From Butyrivibrio sp. MB2005 (GTDB lineage: Bacteria; Bacillota; Clostridia; Lachnospirales; Lachnospiraceae): 64,000 nucleotides of DNA. Of the stretch, positions 50,400 through 59,805 are shown piece by piece. Every line of letters starts with the position of its first letter. Positions within the stretch are counted from its first letter, which is position 1. The DNA is taken from the NCBI RefSeq assembly GCF_000424285.1, contig NZ_AUJP01000020.1, positions 27,824 through 91,823 of the forward strand, in the 5' to 3' direction. A program made the position numbers and the translations under genes. The notes below the pieces were generated by a model, which did not search any database, was not told where the DNA came from, and saw only the letters and a program-made list of their open reading frames with translations.

Positions 50400-52058
50400 T
50401 CAGATCATTCTGAAAAGCTGAACCCTTGTCCTTAACAATCTGATCAAAATTACAATTACAGCAATAACCAAAATCACTGAAAGAAACAGCCATACATTAT
50501 CTTTAAACATATCCATGTTTGAATACGAATAAAGAAGACCCGCATAGCGATAGGCCATATTCCGCGCATATTCAGGACCGATGATATTCACTCCGCGGTT
50601 TAGGAGCTTTAGAAGTCCTTCATTTCCTATCTTTACTCCAAAGCACCTGTCATCAGCCATACTAAGCTGCTTAAGGGAAAGGCCCGAATACTTTCTGTTC
50701 CTTAAAATATCGTTTGCACGAAGACCATTAAGTGTGGTCGCATTTGCTTCTCCCGCAAGAACAGCATCAAGGCACTCCTCTATCGAAGGATACAGGCTTA
50801 CCTCAGCCCCGGGAAAATTAGTTTCGATGTAATAGTACTGCATCTTGTTGTTTTCATTTACAGCAAAATGAGTAACCACATCGTCGTTATATTCTCCTAA
50901 GTAAACCAGATCGCTGGATGTTGAAATCACTGCATTTGACTGGTATATCCCGTTTTCCTCGGAATAGTAAAGGCCGCCTCCCACAGGAAAAGCCACATCA
51001 ATATCGCCTCTTGTAACATCATAAATCATGTCATCGTAGCTGCGATACCCCACATAACCTACATCTATTCCGGAAATATCTAAACTTTCCAAAATAGTGG
51101 GAATCAGATCCTTTATTACACCAGTCACATTACCCTCTTCATCGGTATCACTGTAGGGCAGATAATTCTCAAGATAGCCAATAGTCAGGCTTGAATGCTC
51201 GCTCATCCAGGTCCTTTCAGATTCGGAAAAAGAACGACTTGAGATTGTGGATGCGTAGTACTTACTTCTAAGAGTACTTAAATAACTTGGTTCCTCCACA
51301 GAAAGCTGAAGCTGTGCATAATTAAGCTCATCCAAAATATCTTTTCTTTTAATATTTACACAAAGATAATAATCATTGGCACCGAAATTACTGATAACCT
51401 CGGCATGCTCCCTTTCACGGGTACCATAGCCCTCAGCTGCCAGAATATCGATCTCCTTGGTATCAAAAGCTGTGAAAAGAGAATCATAATCCTCGAATAT
51501 CACAACCTTTGCGGTGGTACCGCTTGCCACAAGATATTTCTCGAGCTCATCCACCATGGCGCTTCGTAAAACGCCGATCTTTTTCCCTCTTAAAGTCTTG
51601 GGATTCCTTGATACCGTGCCATCCCTGTCATGTTTTACCAGAGTATAGGTCTCATTACCCATGGGCTCGTCGGGATATGCGATAATAGATGCTCTCTCCT
51701 CTTTCCAGGCGAGTCCCGCCATGAGATCTATCTCGCCCTTAACCAGCATGTCGTAGAGCTCCTGAAAACTCCCATAGACATATTCATATTTCCAGCCTGT
51801 GTATTCGGAAAGCTTACGATAATACTCGTATGCATAACCGGTTTTAACGGCGCCAACCGCAGCACCTTCCTCAAAAACTTCGTTCTCGTAGTATCCGACT
51901 CTTATGATCTTATCTTCTGGATCTGCCAAAGAGCCATCCTCTGCTCTTACAGACAAAGGACTTATAAAAACAGTTATAAGAACAATCAAAAAAGAAAAAC
52001 AAATAATCCTTTTTCCAATACCTGCAAAAAGGCTTCCCCATTTGCGACAACAACCCAT
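50400..52058 (-). CDS. Membrane-tethered tandem solute-binding (SBP_bac_3) protein without an output domain
   Basis: A 552-residue exported protein. A signal/TM segment (about 16-40) is followed by two family 3 solute-binding domains (about 48-275, beginning KIIRVGYYEN, and 285-510, beginning LTIGYLENYLPYSD) and a C-terminal transmembrane helix (WLFLSVILVIAVIVILI). It then stops after RLLRTRVQLFRMI. In Lachnospiraceae such tandem domains usually sit before a cytoplasmic GGDEF, EAL or histidine kinase domain. Here that part is missing, so it may be a truncated sensor or a binding protein that signals by partner. Confidence 0.78.
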   Translation of the reverse strand: MGCCRKWGSLFAGIGKRIICFSFLIVLITVFISPLSVRAEDGSLADPEDKIIRVGYYENEVFEEGAAVGAVKTGYAYEYYRKLSEYTGWKYEYVYGSFQELYDMLVKGEIDLMAGLAWKEERASIIAYPDEPMGNETYTLVKHDRDGTVSRNPKTLRGKKIGVLRSAMVDELEKYLVASGTTAKVVIFEDYDSLFTAFDTKEIDILAAEGYGTREREHAEVISNFGANDYYLCVNIKRKDILDELNYAQLQLSVEEPSYLSTLRSKYYASTISSRSFSESERTWMSEHSSLTIGYLENYLPYSDTDEEGNVTGVIKDLIPTILESLDISGIDVGYVGYRSYDDMIYDVTRGDIDVAFPVGGGLYYSEENGIYQSNAVISTSSDLVYLGEYNDDVVTHFAVNENNKMQYYYIETNFPGAEVSLYPSIEECLDAVLAGEANATTLNGLRANDILRNRKYSGLSLKQLSMADDRCFGVKIGNEGLLKLLNRGVNIIGPEYARNMAYRYAGLLYSYSNMDMFKDNVWLFLSVILVIAVIVILIRLLRTRVQLFRMI

Positions 52059-52147
52059 ATATAAAAATTCTCCCTCTCTCTAATCATACATATCTATGAT
52101 AACAAAAGATGGAGAATTTCAGAAGTATTCTTTCTTTTATAATAAAA

Positions 52148-53746
52148 TTAAAGTGCTGCGAATTCTTTTGCCCCTTTGGTCCTTAACCAAAATGCAACTG
52201 CAATTGAAAGAACTGCGAAAGCCACTGTCCAGACAAGCATATAAACCATGTTCCCTGCCAGATATCCAAAGAACATATAGCATGCAGTAAATATCACGCA
52301 GATAACCCAGCTTCCAAACATAGCAAGAAATACTCCGCCGCTGTGCTTTATTGGCTCAATCTCGTTTGTCCAGCTAAGGATCGGCATCTTTACTGCTATC
52401 ATGGTATCAAGTATTGCCGAAAACAGAACAAATACCATAGGCATAAGCACCAGTAAAACCTTCTCTCCCAAAGGTGCATCAGCGCCGATAGCTGTCATTA
52501 TACTTCCCAAAAGCATCGGTATTCCCGTAAGGATAATCTGAAGTCCTGCCTTTGCTGCCAACGATACCCAGGGCTTTATAGGAAGCGACCGGCTTATCCA
52601 AAGATTCTTTCCCTCCAGCGAAACAGATGGTGCAGCCATAAGATTCATCGAAGCAAGAAGGCACAGCGCCATGCACACAAGGATTGTTGCGCACTGAGGG
52701 CGATCTGCCATAGCTTCGTTTATAAGAGGCATAAACTCCTTAGCTTCCAAAAGGAAATAAACTCCCGCTGCAGGAATAAGAAGTATTCCAAGGCCACAGT
52801 TAAGCATATAGTTGGGACTTGATGTAAATCTTGTAAGCTCCTTTGAAAGCATTGCTCCGAAGAGGTTCTTTTCTTTAACCTTCTTATCAACATAGCGCTG
52901 AGTTTTTACTTTTCCTGTAGCAGTGGCAATGGCCATAAAGCTCTTAAGCATCCTCATCCAGATAAAGATAACCACAGCAGAAACCACCACTGTAAAGCCG
53001 ATTGCACAGACAATATCACCTGTTCCGATAAGGCCAAAGAGATAAAGAACATAAGCCACACCTTTTATCTTTTCGCCGTATTCCTGTGCATGAAGCAGCA
53101 GGTCTCTGATAAAAGTTCCCGCCTTAAAATAAAAGAAATAATAGCCAACTATAAAAAGCAGTGTAACAGCCACAGTTACAAAACTCTTATTCTTTATCTT
53201 AAGACTTATCTTTGCCACAAATAGTCCAAGCAGACTCGAGAGGGCAAGAACAAAAAATGACAGGATAAAGAACAGCAACAGCATACATATCAGCTTCATG
53301 GCTGATACCCCGGTAACCATCAGATATACAATATCCATGGGTATCATAACCGTCACCAGATACATGGTTCCCATAAGATAAACATTAAGGAGTCTGGCAC
53401 CTACAATCTTGCGAACAGGAATTGGCATTGAAAGAAGTAAATCATTATCCTTTGCAAGATACAAAGCGGTATATGTGTTATACACGCTTCCAAAGCAGCC
53501 AAGCAGAATCGCCATTCCGCCCATCATAAGGAAATACATCCAGTCCATCCCTGCAGAAATGAGCGGGCCGCATAAAGTAAATGATAATGCAAGGAACATC
53601 CCTCCCAGGAGTCCCACCATTATCACAAAGAAAAATACAATCCACGCTCCGATAGCGAGGGGTGAGCGCATCTTGTTTTTCTTCGCATCGTAAAAATATC
53701 CTTTGAATACTTCAAATAGCTGCTTTTTAAGTAGAGTCCTAAGCAT
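52148..53746 (-). CDS. ABC-2 type exporter, membrane subunit
   Basis: A 532-residue membrane protein with about twelve hydrophobic segments, the first after a cytosolic helix (LRTLLKKQLFEVFKGYFY) and amphipathic loops near 280. It has no ATP-binding motif. It starts immediately after the stop codon of the ATPase gene (TAAATG), so the two form one exporter. Substrate unknown; relatives export peptides, antibiotics or lipids. Confidence 0.83.
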   Translation of the reverse strand: MLRTLLKKQLFEVFKGYFYDAKKNKMRSPLAIGAWIVFFFVIMVGLLGGMFLALSFTLCGPLISAGMDWMYFLMMGGMAILLGCFGSVYNTYTALYLAKDNDLLLSMPIPVRKIVGARLLNVYLMGTMYLVTVMIPMDIVYLMVTGVSAMKLICMLLLFFILSFFVLALSSLLGLFVAKISLKIKNKSFVTVAVTLLFIVGYYFFYFKAGTFIRDLLLHAQEYGEKIKGVAYVLYLFGLIGTGDIVCAIGFTVVVSAVVIFIWMRMLKSFMAIATATGKVKTQRYVDKKVKEKNLFGAMLSKELTRFTSSPNYMLNCGLGILLIPAAGVYFLLEAKEFMPLINEAMADRPQCATILVCMALCLLASMNLMAAPSVSLEGKNLWISRSLPIKPWVSLAAKAGLQIILTGIPMLLGSIMTAIGADAPLGEKVLLVLMPMVFVLFSAILDTMIAVKMPILSWTNEIEPIKHSGGVFLAMFGSWVICVIFTACYMFFGYLAGNMVYMLVWTVAFAVLSIAVAFWLRTKGAKEFAAL

Positions 53747-54454
53747 TTAGACCGCCTCCAGTTCAAGGAAAACATCTTCCAATGTATCATCGCCTTTGAC
53801 TTCATCCATAGTTCCGACTTTTATAAGCTTGCCGTGATTGATTATGGCAACCTTGTCACAGAGTTTTTCTGCAACCTCAAGTACATGGGTTGAAAAGAAA
53901 ATTGCACCGCCCTTATCGCAGTGAATTCGCATCATTTCCTTCAGAAGATGTGATGCCTTCGGATCAAGACCCACGAAGGGCTCATCCATTATTATGAGCT
54001 TGGGATCATGCATCCATGCCGAAATAAGTGCAAGCTTCTGCTTCATTCCGTGAGAGTATGCTGCGATAGGAAGTGCCAGATCATCTGTGATCTCAAACAG
54101 ATCCGCATATTTTCTGATTCTGTCGTTTCGAAGATCTGAGGGTATCTCAAATATATCTCCGACAAAATTCAGATATTTGATTCCGCTCATGAAGTCATAC
54201 AGATCCGGATTATCCGGAATGTAAGCAAGGTCTTTCTTACAGCGGATGGGATCTGACTTCATGGAAATCCCATCTATAAGAATGTCCCCTTCATCAAAAT
54301 TAAGGATACCTACGGCGCTCTTAAGTGTGGTACTTTTACCGGCACCATTGTGTCCAATAAAGCCAAAGATCTCTCCTTCCTTGATCTCAAGGCTAAGATC
54401 GTCTACGGCTTTTTTATCACCATAGGTTTTGGTTAAATGTTTTATTTCTAACAT
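53747..54454 (-). CDS. ABC transporter ATP-binding protein
   Basis: A 235-residue cytosolic ATPase of the ABC-2 exporter. Walker A is GHNGAGKST (residues 34-42), the signature is YSHGMKQKLAL, Walker B is LIIMDEPFVGLDP, and the switch His is in FFSTHVLEV. GGGGGAT lies upstream of the ATG. It is the first gene of a two-gene unit with the membrane subunit. Confidence 0.93.
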   Translation of the reverse strand: MLEIKHLTKTYGDKKAVDDLSLEIKEGEIFGFIGHNGAGKSTTLKSAVGILNFDEGDILIDGISMKSDPIRCKKDLAYIPDNPDLYDFMSGIKYLNFVGDIFEIPSDLRNDRIRKYADLFEITDDLALPIAAYSHGMKQKLALISAWMHDPKLIIMDEPFVGLDPKASHLLKEMMRIHCDKGGAIFFSTHVLEVAEKLCDKVAIINHGKLIKVGTMDEVKGDDTLEDVFLELEAV

Positions 54455-54556
54455 CTCAAAATCCCCCTTTATCTACTACTTTTGTCATTAACAGTTACGT
54501 CATTTTAAGGGTGTGTTTTCCTTTCACAGTACTCTGACAATAAAATAGCAGATAAT

Positions 54557-54595
54557 AAAAAACAGACCCATCCTGCACGGATAATGGTCTGTTTT
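54557..54595 (-). terminator. Terminator of the small-gene unit at 54.6-57.2 kb
   Basis: AAAACAGACC and GGTCTGTTTT arms enclose a further ATCC/GGAT pairing. On the minus strand TTTTTTATT follows. Confidence 0.85.
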
Positions 54596-54649
54596 ACACC
54601 GCATTATAAATTCATTATCGGAGCCAAAAACTATGGCTGCCATACTGCC

Positions 54650-54820
54650 TTATACTATTGTATACTGCATCAGTTCGTATTTAAGCTGAGTTCCTTCCGC
54701 TATTCCATCAGGTAAAAGAGCTCTTGCCACAAGCTTAAGGTCATCGGACTCAATATCCGTTCTCCTTAAATTCGCATAATCGCCGTCAATACTTTCCACA
54801 ACGTAATACCAAGTCTCCAT
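54650..54820 (-). CDS. DUF3006-like small protein
   Basis: A 56-residue protein, METWYYVVESIDGDYANLRRTD..., with the pattern VxxIxGDYAxL ... LPDGIxEGTxL that marks DUF3006-type proteins (small beta barrels of unknown function). ATG 54820 with AAAGGG upstream is chosen over a GTG 21 bp earlier that overlaps the previous gene. It closely follows the 129-residue gene and ends before a strong terminator. Confidence 0.65.
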   Translation of the reverse strand: METWYYVVESIDGDYANLRRTDIESDDLKLVARALLPDGIAEGTQLKYELMQYTIV

Positions 54821-54837
54821 ATGAAGCACCCTTTCTA

Positions 54838-55227
54838 TCACATAGCCATGCCTTCTGTCATGGATTTCTCCATGGGCTTACGAAGGCGTAATCTTTCCTG
54901 CTCCTTCATTATCTCATATTCTCGTCTTCTTTGCTCACTATTCATAGTGCGCTCAAGTTCACGCTTTTCTTTGAGTGATCTGATCATATTCTTAACATGG
55001 CTTCTATGCATCATCTTTTCAGCTCTTACTCTTCTTGCGAGTTTTTGCTGAAGCTGCTCGAAGCTTATCTGTTTTACCATTATCCTGCGGCCTGCATCTG
55101 CCATGAGCTTCTGGATATCTGCTGTTGAAGCATCATTTATTGACTGACCCTTGCCAAGGAGAACTTCTCTGTGCTCTCTCATTATGAAAAGCTGCTCTGC
55201 TTTAAGTGTTCTTGCAAATGTTGACAT
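54838..55227 (-). CDS. Hypothetical helical protein, 129 residues
   Basis: A soluble, highly charged protein. It begins MSTFARTLKAEQLFIMREHREVLL and continues with a long helical, Arg/Glu/Met-rich part (RRREYEIMKEQERLRLRKPMEKSM), likely a coiled coil. No family is recognised. AGGAGG-like sequence precedes the ATG. It lies between the 58-residue and DUF3006-like genes on the same strand. The charge pattern suggests binding to nucleic acid or protein, but this is not shown. Confidence 0.6.
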   Translation of the reverse strand: MSTFARTLKAEQLFIMREHREVLLGKGQSINDASTADIQKLMADAGRRIMVKQISFEQLQQKLARRVRAEKMMHRSHVKNMIRSLKEKRELERTMNSEQRRREYEIMKEQERLRLRKPMEKSMTEGMAM

Positions 55228-55323
55228 AGCCCTTACCTCCTTTAAATCTTGAAGTCCCTATATCCTTTAGAATCTTTCGATTCTGTTGTTTTCTATCTTG
55301 AATATAGATTAGCAAAAGCTATG

Positions 55324-55500
55324 TCACAGTATTATCACATAAAAATATTTAGTTTTTAACTCACCAAAATCCATAAGTCCTTCGGTTTCATCTGTTACTA
55401 CTTCCTCATCTTCAAGCTCTGCTGCGGAAGGTGTAGGAATGAACTCTGCAAGGTATGCATTCTGGCCAATGCCTTTGTTCCTCGGATAGTATATATTCAT
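55324..55500 (-). CDS. Small acidic protein, 58 residues
   Basis: ATG 55500 opens a frame MNIYYPRNKGIGQNAYLAEFIPTP...EDEEVVTDETEGLMDFGELK...YVIIL, ending at 55324. The middle is strongly acidic. It starts 20 bp after the stop of the oligoglucosidase gene; only GGAAA is seen as a ribosome site. No family is recognised. Coding is suggested by composition and position but not certain. Confidence 0.4.
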   Translation of the reverse strand: MNIYYPRNKGIGQNAYLAEFIPTPSAAELEDEEVVTDETEGLMDFGELKTKYFYVIIL

Positions 55501-55519
55501 TTTTCCAAACGGGCAATAC

Positions 55520-57190
55520 TTAATCCTTCAGATCAAAAACTGTTGCCTCGTAAGGTCTGATAGAAGATGCCTTTCCTTTGTAATTGCTGATGAGTATATC
55601 TCCTCCTGTCATAGTCTCAATACTCTTTGGAACATCCAGAGTCTTATCTGTGAAGTTACATACAACAAGAAGTTTTCTGCCGTTAAGACTTCTTGTGTAA
55701 ATGAAGAGATTCTCATCTGCTGCTTCTAAGAGCTCATATGTGCCATCAACGATAATGTCATTTTCCTTACGAAGACCTATGAGCTTCTTATAGTAGTTGA
55801 ATACTGAATCAGGATCATCAACCTCTGCTGCCGCATTGATCTTCTTATAGTTGGGATTAACCTTAAGCCAGGGCTTACCTGTGGTAAATCCGCCATTTTC
55901 ACTATCATCCCACTGCATGGGTGTTCTTGCGTTGTCGCGGCCTTTAGCGCTGATGACATTCATCATCTCTTCATGGGTGTAAACTTTGGCATCCGTAACA
56001 AGATCCTTGTAGATGTTTATCTCCTCTACGTCATCACAATCGGAGATTTCCTTGAATGTATAGTTGGTCATTCCAAGCTCTTCGCCCTGATATACATAAG
56101 GAGTTCCCTGCATCATGTGAAGGCAGGTAGCAAGCATCTTGGCAGATATTTCTCTGTACTCATCGGAATCATTGCCCCATCTTGATACGATTCTCGGCTG
56201 GTCGTGGTTATCCCAGAAAAGACTGTTCCATGCAACACCTGCAAGTTCCTTCTGCCACTTTGTGAGATTCTCTTTTAAGTCAGGCAGATACAGTTTCTTC
56301 ATGGTCCACTTGCCATGCTCATCGGAATCAAGATCCATGTGCTCAAACTGGAATACCATGTTCAGCTCTTTGGAATCAAAGCCCGCATACTTTTTGGCTT
56401 CTTCTATGGTTACGCCTGCTGCCTCTCCTACGGTAACAAGGTCATACTTACTTAAAACCTTCTGGTTCATTTCCTTCAAATACTCATGAACGTGAGGTCC
56501 GTTTGCTGTGATGTTTCCGCAAAACGCGTACTTTTCTCCGGGTCTTACAGGACCATCCTCATAAACTTCGGGCTTGGAAATCAGACTGATAACGTCCATT
56601 CTAAAGCCATCGATTCCCTTTTCACACCACCAGTTCATCATGTCAAAAACGCCATCTCGTACCTTTGGATTTTCCCAGTTAAGGTCAGGCTGCTCCGGTA
56701 CGAACTGATGCAGATAGTACTGGCCTGTGGTCTCATCAAACTGCCATGCAGAGCCGCTGAAAAATGCACCCCAGTTGGTGGGCTCGTGGCCATCAACCGG
56801 ATCCTTCCAGATGTAGTAATCTCTGTAGGGATTGTCCTTTGATTTTTTACTCTCTAAAAACCACTTGTGCTGATCAGATGAATGATTAACTACAAGGTCC
56901 ATAACGATCTTAAGCCCTCTCTTGTGGGCCTCAGAAAGCATCTCATCAAAATCAGCCATGGTGCCAAATTCAGTCATTATGTCGCGATAATCACTGATAT
57001 CATAACCGTTATCCTTGTTGGGAGACTTATAAATCGGAGAAAGCCAGATTATAGTCACACCCAGATTCTGAAGATAATCGAGTTTTTCCGTAATGCCTTT
57101 AAGATCGCCGATTCCATCACCGTTGCTGTCTTTGAAACTCCTGGGGTATATCTGATATACCACAGCATTTTTCCACCACTGTCTGTCCAT
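55520..57190 (-). CDS. GH13 oligo-1,6-glucosidase / alpha-glucosidase
   Basis: A 556-residue cytosolic enzyme of GH13 subfamily 31. It begins WWKNAVVYQIYPRSF. Catalytic regions are DLVVNHSS, GFRMDVI (nucleophile Asp near 199), VGEAAG (Glu near 253), FWDNHDQPR (Asp near 328) and the QPDLNW loop. Val after the nucleophile (MDVI) is the known mark of alpha-1,6 specificity. It would split isomaltose and limit dextrins, fitting with the surface pullulanase at 23-26 kb. AAGGAGG precedes the ATG. Confidence 0.9.
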   Translation of the reverse strand: MDRQWWKNAVVYQIYPRSFKDSNGDGIGDLKGITEKLDYLQNLGVTIIWLSPIYKSPNKDNGYDISDYRDIMTEFGTMADFDEMLSEAHKRGLKIVMDLVVNHSSDQHKWFLESKKSKDNPYRDYYIWKDPVDGHEPTNWGAFFSGSAWQFDETTGQYYLHQFVPEQPDLNWENPKVRDGVFDMMNWWCEKGIDGFRMDVISLISKPEVYEDGPVRPGEKYAFCGNITANGPHVHEYLKEMNQKVLSKYDLVTVGEAAGVTIEEAKKYAGFDSKELNMVFQFEHMDLDSDEHGKWTMKKLYLPDLKENLTKWQKELAGVAWNSLFWDNHDQPRIVSRWGNDSDEYREISAKMLATCLHMMQGTPYVYQGEELGMTNYTFKEISDCDDVEEINIYKDLVTDAKVYTHEEMMNVISAKGRDNARTPMQWDDSENGGFTTGKPWLKVNPNYKKINAAAEVDDPDSVFNYYKKLIGLRKENDIIVDGTYELLEAADENLFIYTRSLNGRKLLVVCNFTDKTLDVPKSIETMTGGDILISNYKGKASSIRPYEATVFDLKD

Positions 57191-57311
57191 AGTCCCTCCT
57201 TATTAAGAAAATATTGTCATGTATGCTATTTCTGCCGGCCACTGCCGGATTTTTTCTAAAAACACGGGTGCCGCATCTTTTCGGTTTCTACCCTAAATAT
57301 TTATTGCGGCG

Positions 57312-58706
57312 TTATCCTCTCTTCGGTTTCCAGCCCTTCATAGCCGCTATGCCCTCAGGGGTAACGGGCTTAATCCATTTTCCTCTGTAGAGATGAACCT
57401 GCATAAGGATATATCTAATGGGTTCATCCATGTAGCAGCAGGCAAATACCACCAGTGTAGGAAGTTTAAAAATCATACCCGTTGACCAGACAAGGGGTAT
57501 AACCATAGCCCACATGAAAGTAATCTCTAAGATCGTTCCGTAGGCTGCATCTCCCGCTGCCCTGAAGGTGTCGTTCTGAGTCCAGTTGCCCATTCTGATA
57601 AATGCAGCAACAGCGTAAATACACAGGAATCCAAAGGCTATTCTGAAGCTCTCTCCGCTCATTCCCATAAGTGTCAAAATAGGTGTATGGAGCGCCACCA
57701 GTGACAGCACCACAAGACCGATTACAGACTGGCACAGATAAACCAGCCTCCATGCCCTTGCATAAGCTGTATCGATGTTGCCGCTTCCAACCTCTTTTCC
57801 CACAAGAATGGAGGATGCGTTGGAAAAGCCTGCAAAGAATCCTATTACAAGTCCCTCAAGAGTTCTGAAAACAGCGATGGCCGCAATGGCTTCTTCCGGC
57901 TGCCTTCCAAGAACTATATTTATTACCATGTTACCAAGTCCGATAAGAACTTCGTTGGCAATGATCGGCGCGCACTTTTTAAAGTACTCACCGATAAATT
58001 TACCTTTCCATCCAAAGTGCCTGCTAACTGCCAACAGATAAGGATGCCTATTGTGAATTCCAAGAATGGTCAAAACAGCCACGCTTACAAGTTGAGCAAT
58101 CACTGTAGCAAGAGCTGCTCCGCGAACACCCATGGGCTTAAAGCCCAGATGTCCAAATATCAATACCCAGTTAAGGAATACATTTGTCAGAACTGACGCT
58201 ATAGAACTGTACAGCGGTATTCTCACTCTCTCCGTGCACCTCAACATAACTGCCATGGCCATGGATAATACCATAAGCGGATATGAAAATCCTGCAATTC
58301 TAAGATATGAGATACCAATCTGCTGAATGGACTCCTTGTCCGTGTACAGCTTCATGACAAGCTGCGGAAAACAAGTCCCCATAAAACAAAACAGCGCAGC
58401 AACAGTCATCATACAGGTCAGCGTAAGACCGTAAGATCTGTTAATTCCATCATCGTCCCCCGCTCCCCAGTACTGGGATATGAAAAGCATTCCTCCGCCT
58501 ACAAATCCCCAGTAGCCACTGAACATCAGTGATGAAAACTGCGCACAAAGTCCCACCGCTCCGACTTCCATCTGCCCCAGCGATGCGATCATCATTGTAT
58601 CCACCATTGAACCGGTGGTAGTAAGTAAATTCTGCAGTGCAACAGGTATTGCTATCACTGCAACCTTCTTAAGAAAATCTCTCCAGTCAAATCCTCTACT
58701 GCGCAT
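57312..58706 (-). CDS. MATE family efflux transporter
   Basis: A 464-residue membrane protein with twelve spans in two halves. It starts KKVAVIAIPVALQNLLTTTGSMVDTMMIASLGQMEVGAVGLC, the standard first-span region of MATE transporters. These use Na+ or H+ to export drugs or metabolites; the substrate is unknown. It ends in GWKPKRG. The upstream HAD gene ends 12 bp before its ATG, so the two are probably in one unit. Confidence 0.9.
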   Translation of the reverse strand: MRSRGFDWRDFLKKVAVIAIPVALQNLLTTTGSMVDTMMIASLGQMEVGAVGLCAQFSSLMFSGYWGFVGGGMLFISQYWGAGDDDGINRSYGLTLTCMMTVAALFCFMGTCFPQLVMKLYTDKESIQQIGISYLRIAGFSYPLMVLSMAMAVMLRCTERVRIPLYSSIASVLTNVFLNWVLIFGHLGFKPMGVRGAALATVIAQLVSVAVLTILGIHNRHPYLLAVSRHFGWKGKFIGEYFKKCAPIIANEVLIGLGNMVINIVLGRQPEEAIAAIAVFRTLEGLVIGFFAGFSNASSILVGKEVGSGNIDTAYARAWRLVYLCQSVIGLVVLSLVALHTPILTLMGMSGESFRIAFGFLCIYAVAAFIRMGNWTQNDTFRAAGDAAYGTILEITFMWAMVIPLVWSTGMIFKLPTLVVFACCYMDEPIRYILMQVHLYRGKWIKPVTPEGIAAMKGWKPKRG

Positions 58707-58718
58707 ATTTGATTTCCT

Positions 58719-59315
58719 TTACCCCACTATATTTCTTATCGTCTCCCAATCATTACAACGTCTGAAATCACCCTCAGGGAACTCGCAATCACGGTTCCAG
58801 GGTCTGTCATAAACAAGCACCTTTAATTCCGGCAGGTGACTAAAAAACCCAAAGGCCATGGGCGAATCTTCCACCGCATAATCAAAGTGCATCTTATAAT
58901 AATCCTCAAGCTTAAGAGTAAACGAGCTGCCTTTTATGAAGTTATCGCGGCCGTATTTATCAAGACAAAAAAGATTAACCCTCTCCAGATTATGCTCATC
59001 AAGCCACTGCCTTGAAGGCTCATAAGCGCTTGCAGGGCGCCCTGTTATGATAGAAACATCTATCCCCTTATCAATCCAGCTGTTAATGGTGGTTGAGGCT
59101 CCCGGTGTCTCATCATAAGAAAGAAGTACCTCCGGCTTATGCCCCTCTATCATCATGTGTTCATACTGCTCATCTGTCAGTGAAAAAGTCTTTTGGAGAT
59201 TAAAATACTTCATATTATCATAGGGCACGTGTATATCGAAAAGCCCTACTACAAGATCAGAAAAGCTCTTTGCTGTCTCGCAAAGACAGTCATCAAAATC
59301 AACATATATTTTCAT
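58719..59315 (-). CDS. HAD-type 5'(3')-deoxyribonucleotidase-like protein
   Basis: A 198-residue phosphatase-like protein. Motif I is YVDFDDCLCETAKSF (the DxDD start of deoxyribonucleotidases), motif II is in SIITGRPAS, the Lys region is TLKLEDYYK, and motif III/IV is AVEDSPMAF. Members dephosphorylate dNMPs or similar; the exact substrate is unproven. It is followed closely by the MATE gene. About 100 bp of AT-rich sequence separates it from a terminator for the next unit. Confidence 0.8.
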   Translation of the reverse strand: MKIYVDFDDCLCETAKSFSDLVVGLFDIHVPYDNMKYFNLQKTFSLTDEQYEHMMIEGHKPEVLLSYDETPGASTTINSWIDKGIDVSIITGRPASAYEPSRQWLDEHNLERVNLFCLDKYGRDNFIKGSSFTLKLEDYYKMHFDYAVEDSPMAFGFFSHLPELKVLVYDRPWNRDCEFPEGDFRRCNDWETIRNIVG

Positions 59316-59417
59316 TCTGTTTAGTTTCCTTTATTAAATCTTCCATATCTAAGTTTACAGTTTTCAGGAATTAAATCAATATCATTACTGTCATGATGAC
59401 TTCTCAGATTTTGAACT

Positions 59418-59458
59418 AAAAAAACGTCAAAACCTTCCGAAAAAAGTCCTGACGTTTT
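59418..59458 (-). terminator. Terminator of the 51-residue gene
   Basis: AAAACGTCA (59421-59429) and TGACGTTTT (59450-59458) pair over a 20-nt loop. TTTTTTTAG follows on the minus strand. Confidence 0.75.
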
Positions 59459-59485
59459 CATCTCTATATTTCGATCCTTTACTGA

Positions 59486-59641
59486 TTAGAAGAAAAAGGA
59501 TGCGCCGAATAGAGTCATTCTCTTGTTGTTGTTAAATACTGAAAGTCTGTTGAGGAACTCATCATGCAATTTTTCATATGTTGCATTTCTTTGTTCGCTC
59601 TTCAAATCTTTTGTTAAGTCCTGTACGTCGTGAAATCTCAT
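59486..59641 (-). CDS. Small protein, 51 residues
   Basis: ATG 59641, with AAAGGGGG about 8 nt upstream, opens MRFHDVQDLTKDLKSEQ...FNNNKRMTLFGASFFF. It is a charged helical N-terminal part followed by a hydrophobic Phe-rich end. No family is recognised. It has its own terminator, and a 12-bp palindrome lies in its leader, so it looks like a separately controlled small gene. Confidence 0.55.
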   Translation of the reverse strand: MRFHDVQDLTKDLKSEQRNATYEKLHDEFLNRLSVFNNNKRMTLFGASFFF

Positions 59642-59674
59642 AATGGATCCCCCTTTCATTAGTTTCTTTTTTAT

Positions 59675-59686
59675 TACCACGTGGTA
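59675..59686. promoter_or_regulatory. Perfect 12-bp palindrome (candidate operator)
   Basis: TACCACGTGGTA lies 34 bp upstream of the start codon at 59641. Its position in the promoter/leader of a single small gene suggests a regulator site. The regulator is unknown. Confidence 0.45.
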
Positions 59687-59721
59687 TGTTGTTGGTTTCT
59701 GATAATATATATACCACCCGC

Positions 59722-59757
59722 AAAAAAACAGACCGTATGATACACTCATATCGGTCC
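59722..59757 (-). terminator. Terminator of the macro-domain gene
   Basis: GACCG(T)ATGA and TCAT(AT)CGGTC pair to form a long stem (59731-59756) with small internal differences. TGTTTTTTTG follows on the minus strand. Confidence 0.75.
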
Positions 59758-59805
59758 GCTTTACACTGATTTGTCAAAATAAGTTATATTTTTATTGAAA
59801 TTCCG

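Noticed and set aside
57230..57262. CCGGCCACTGCCGG hairpin followed by T-run on the plus strand
   Set aside because: It has the form of a plus-strand terminator, but no plus-strand gene ends there. The stem is only 5 bp, so it may be chance.
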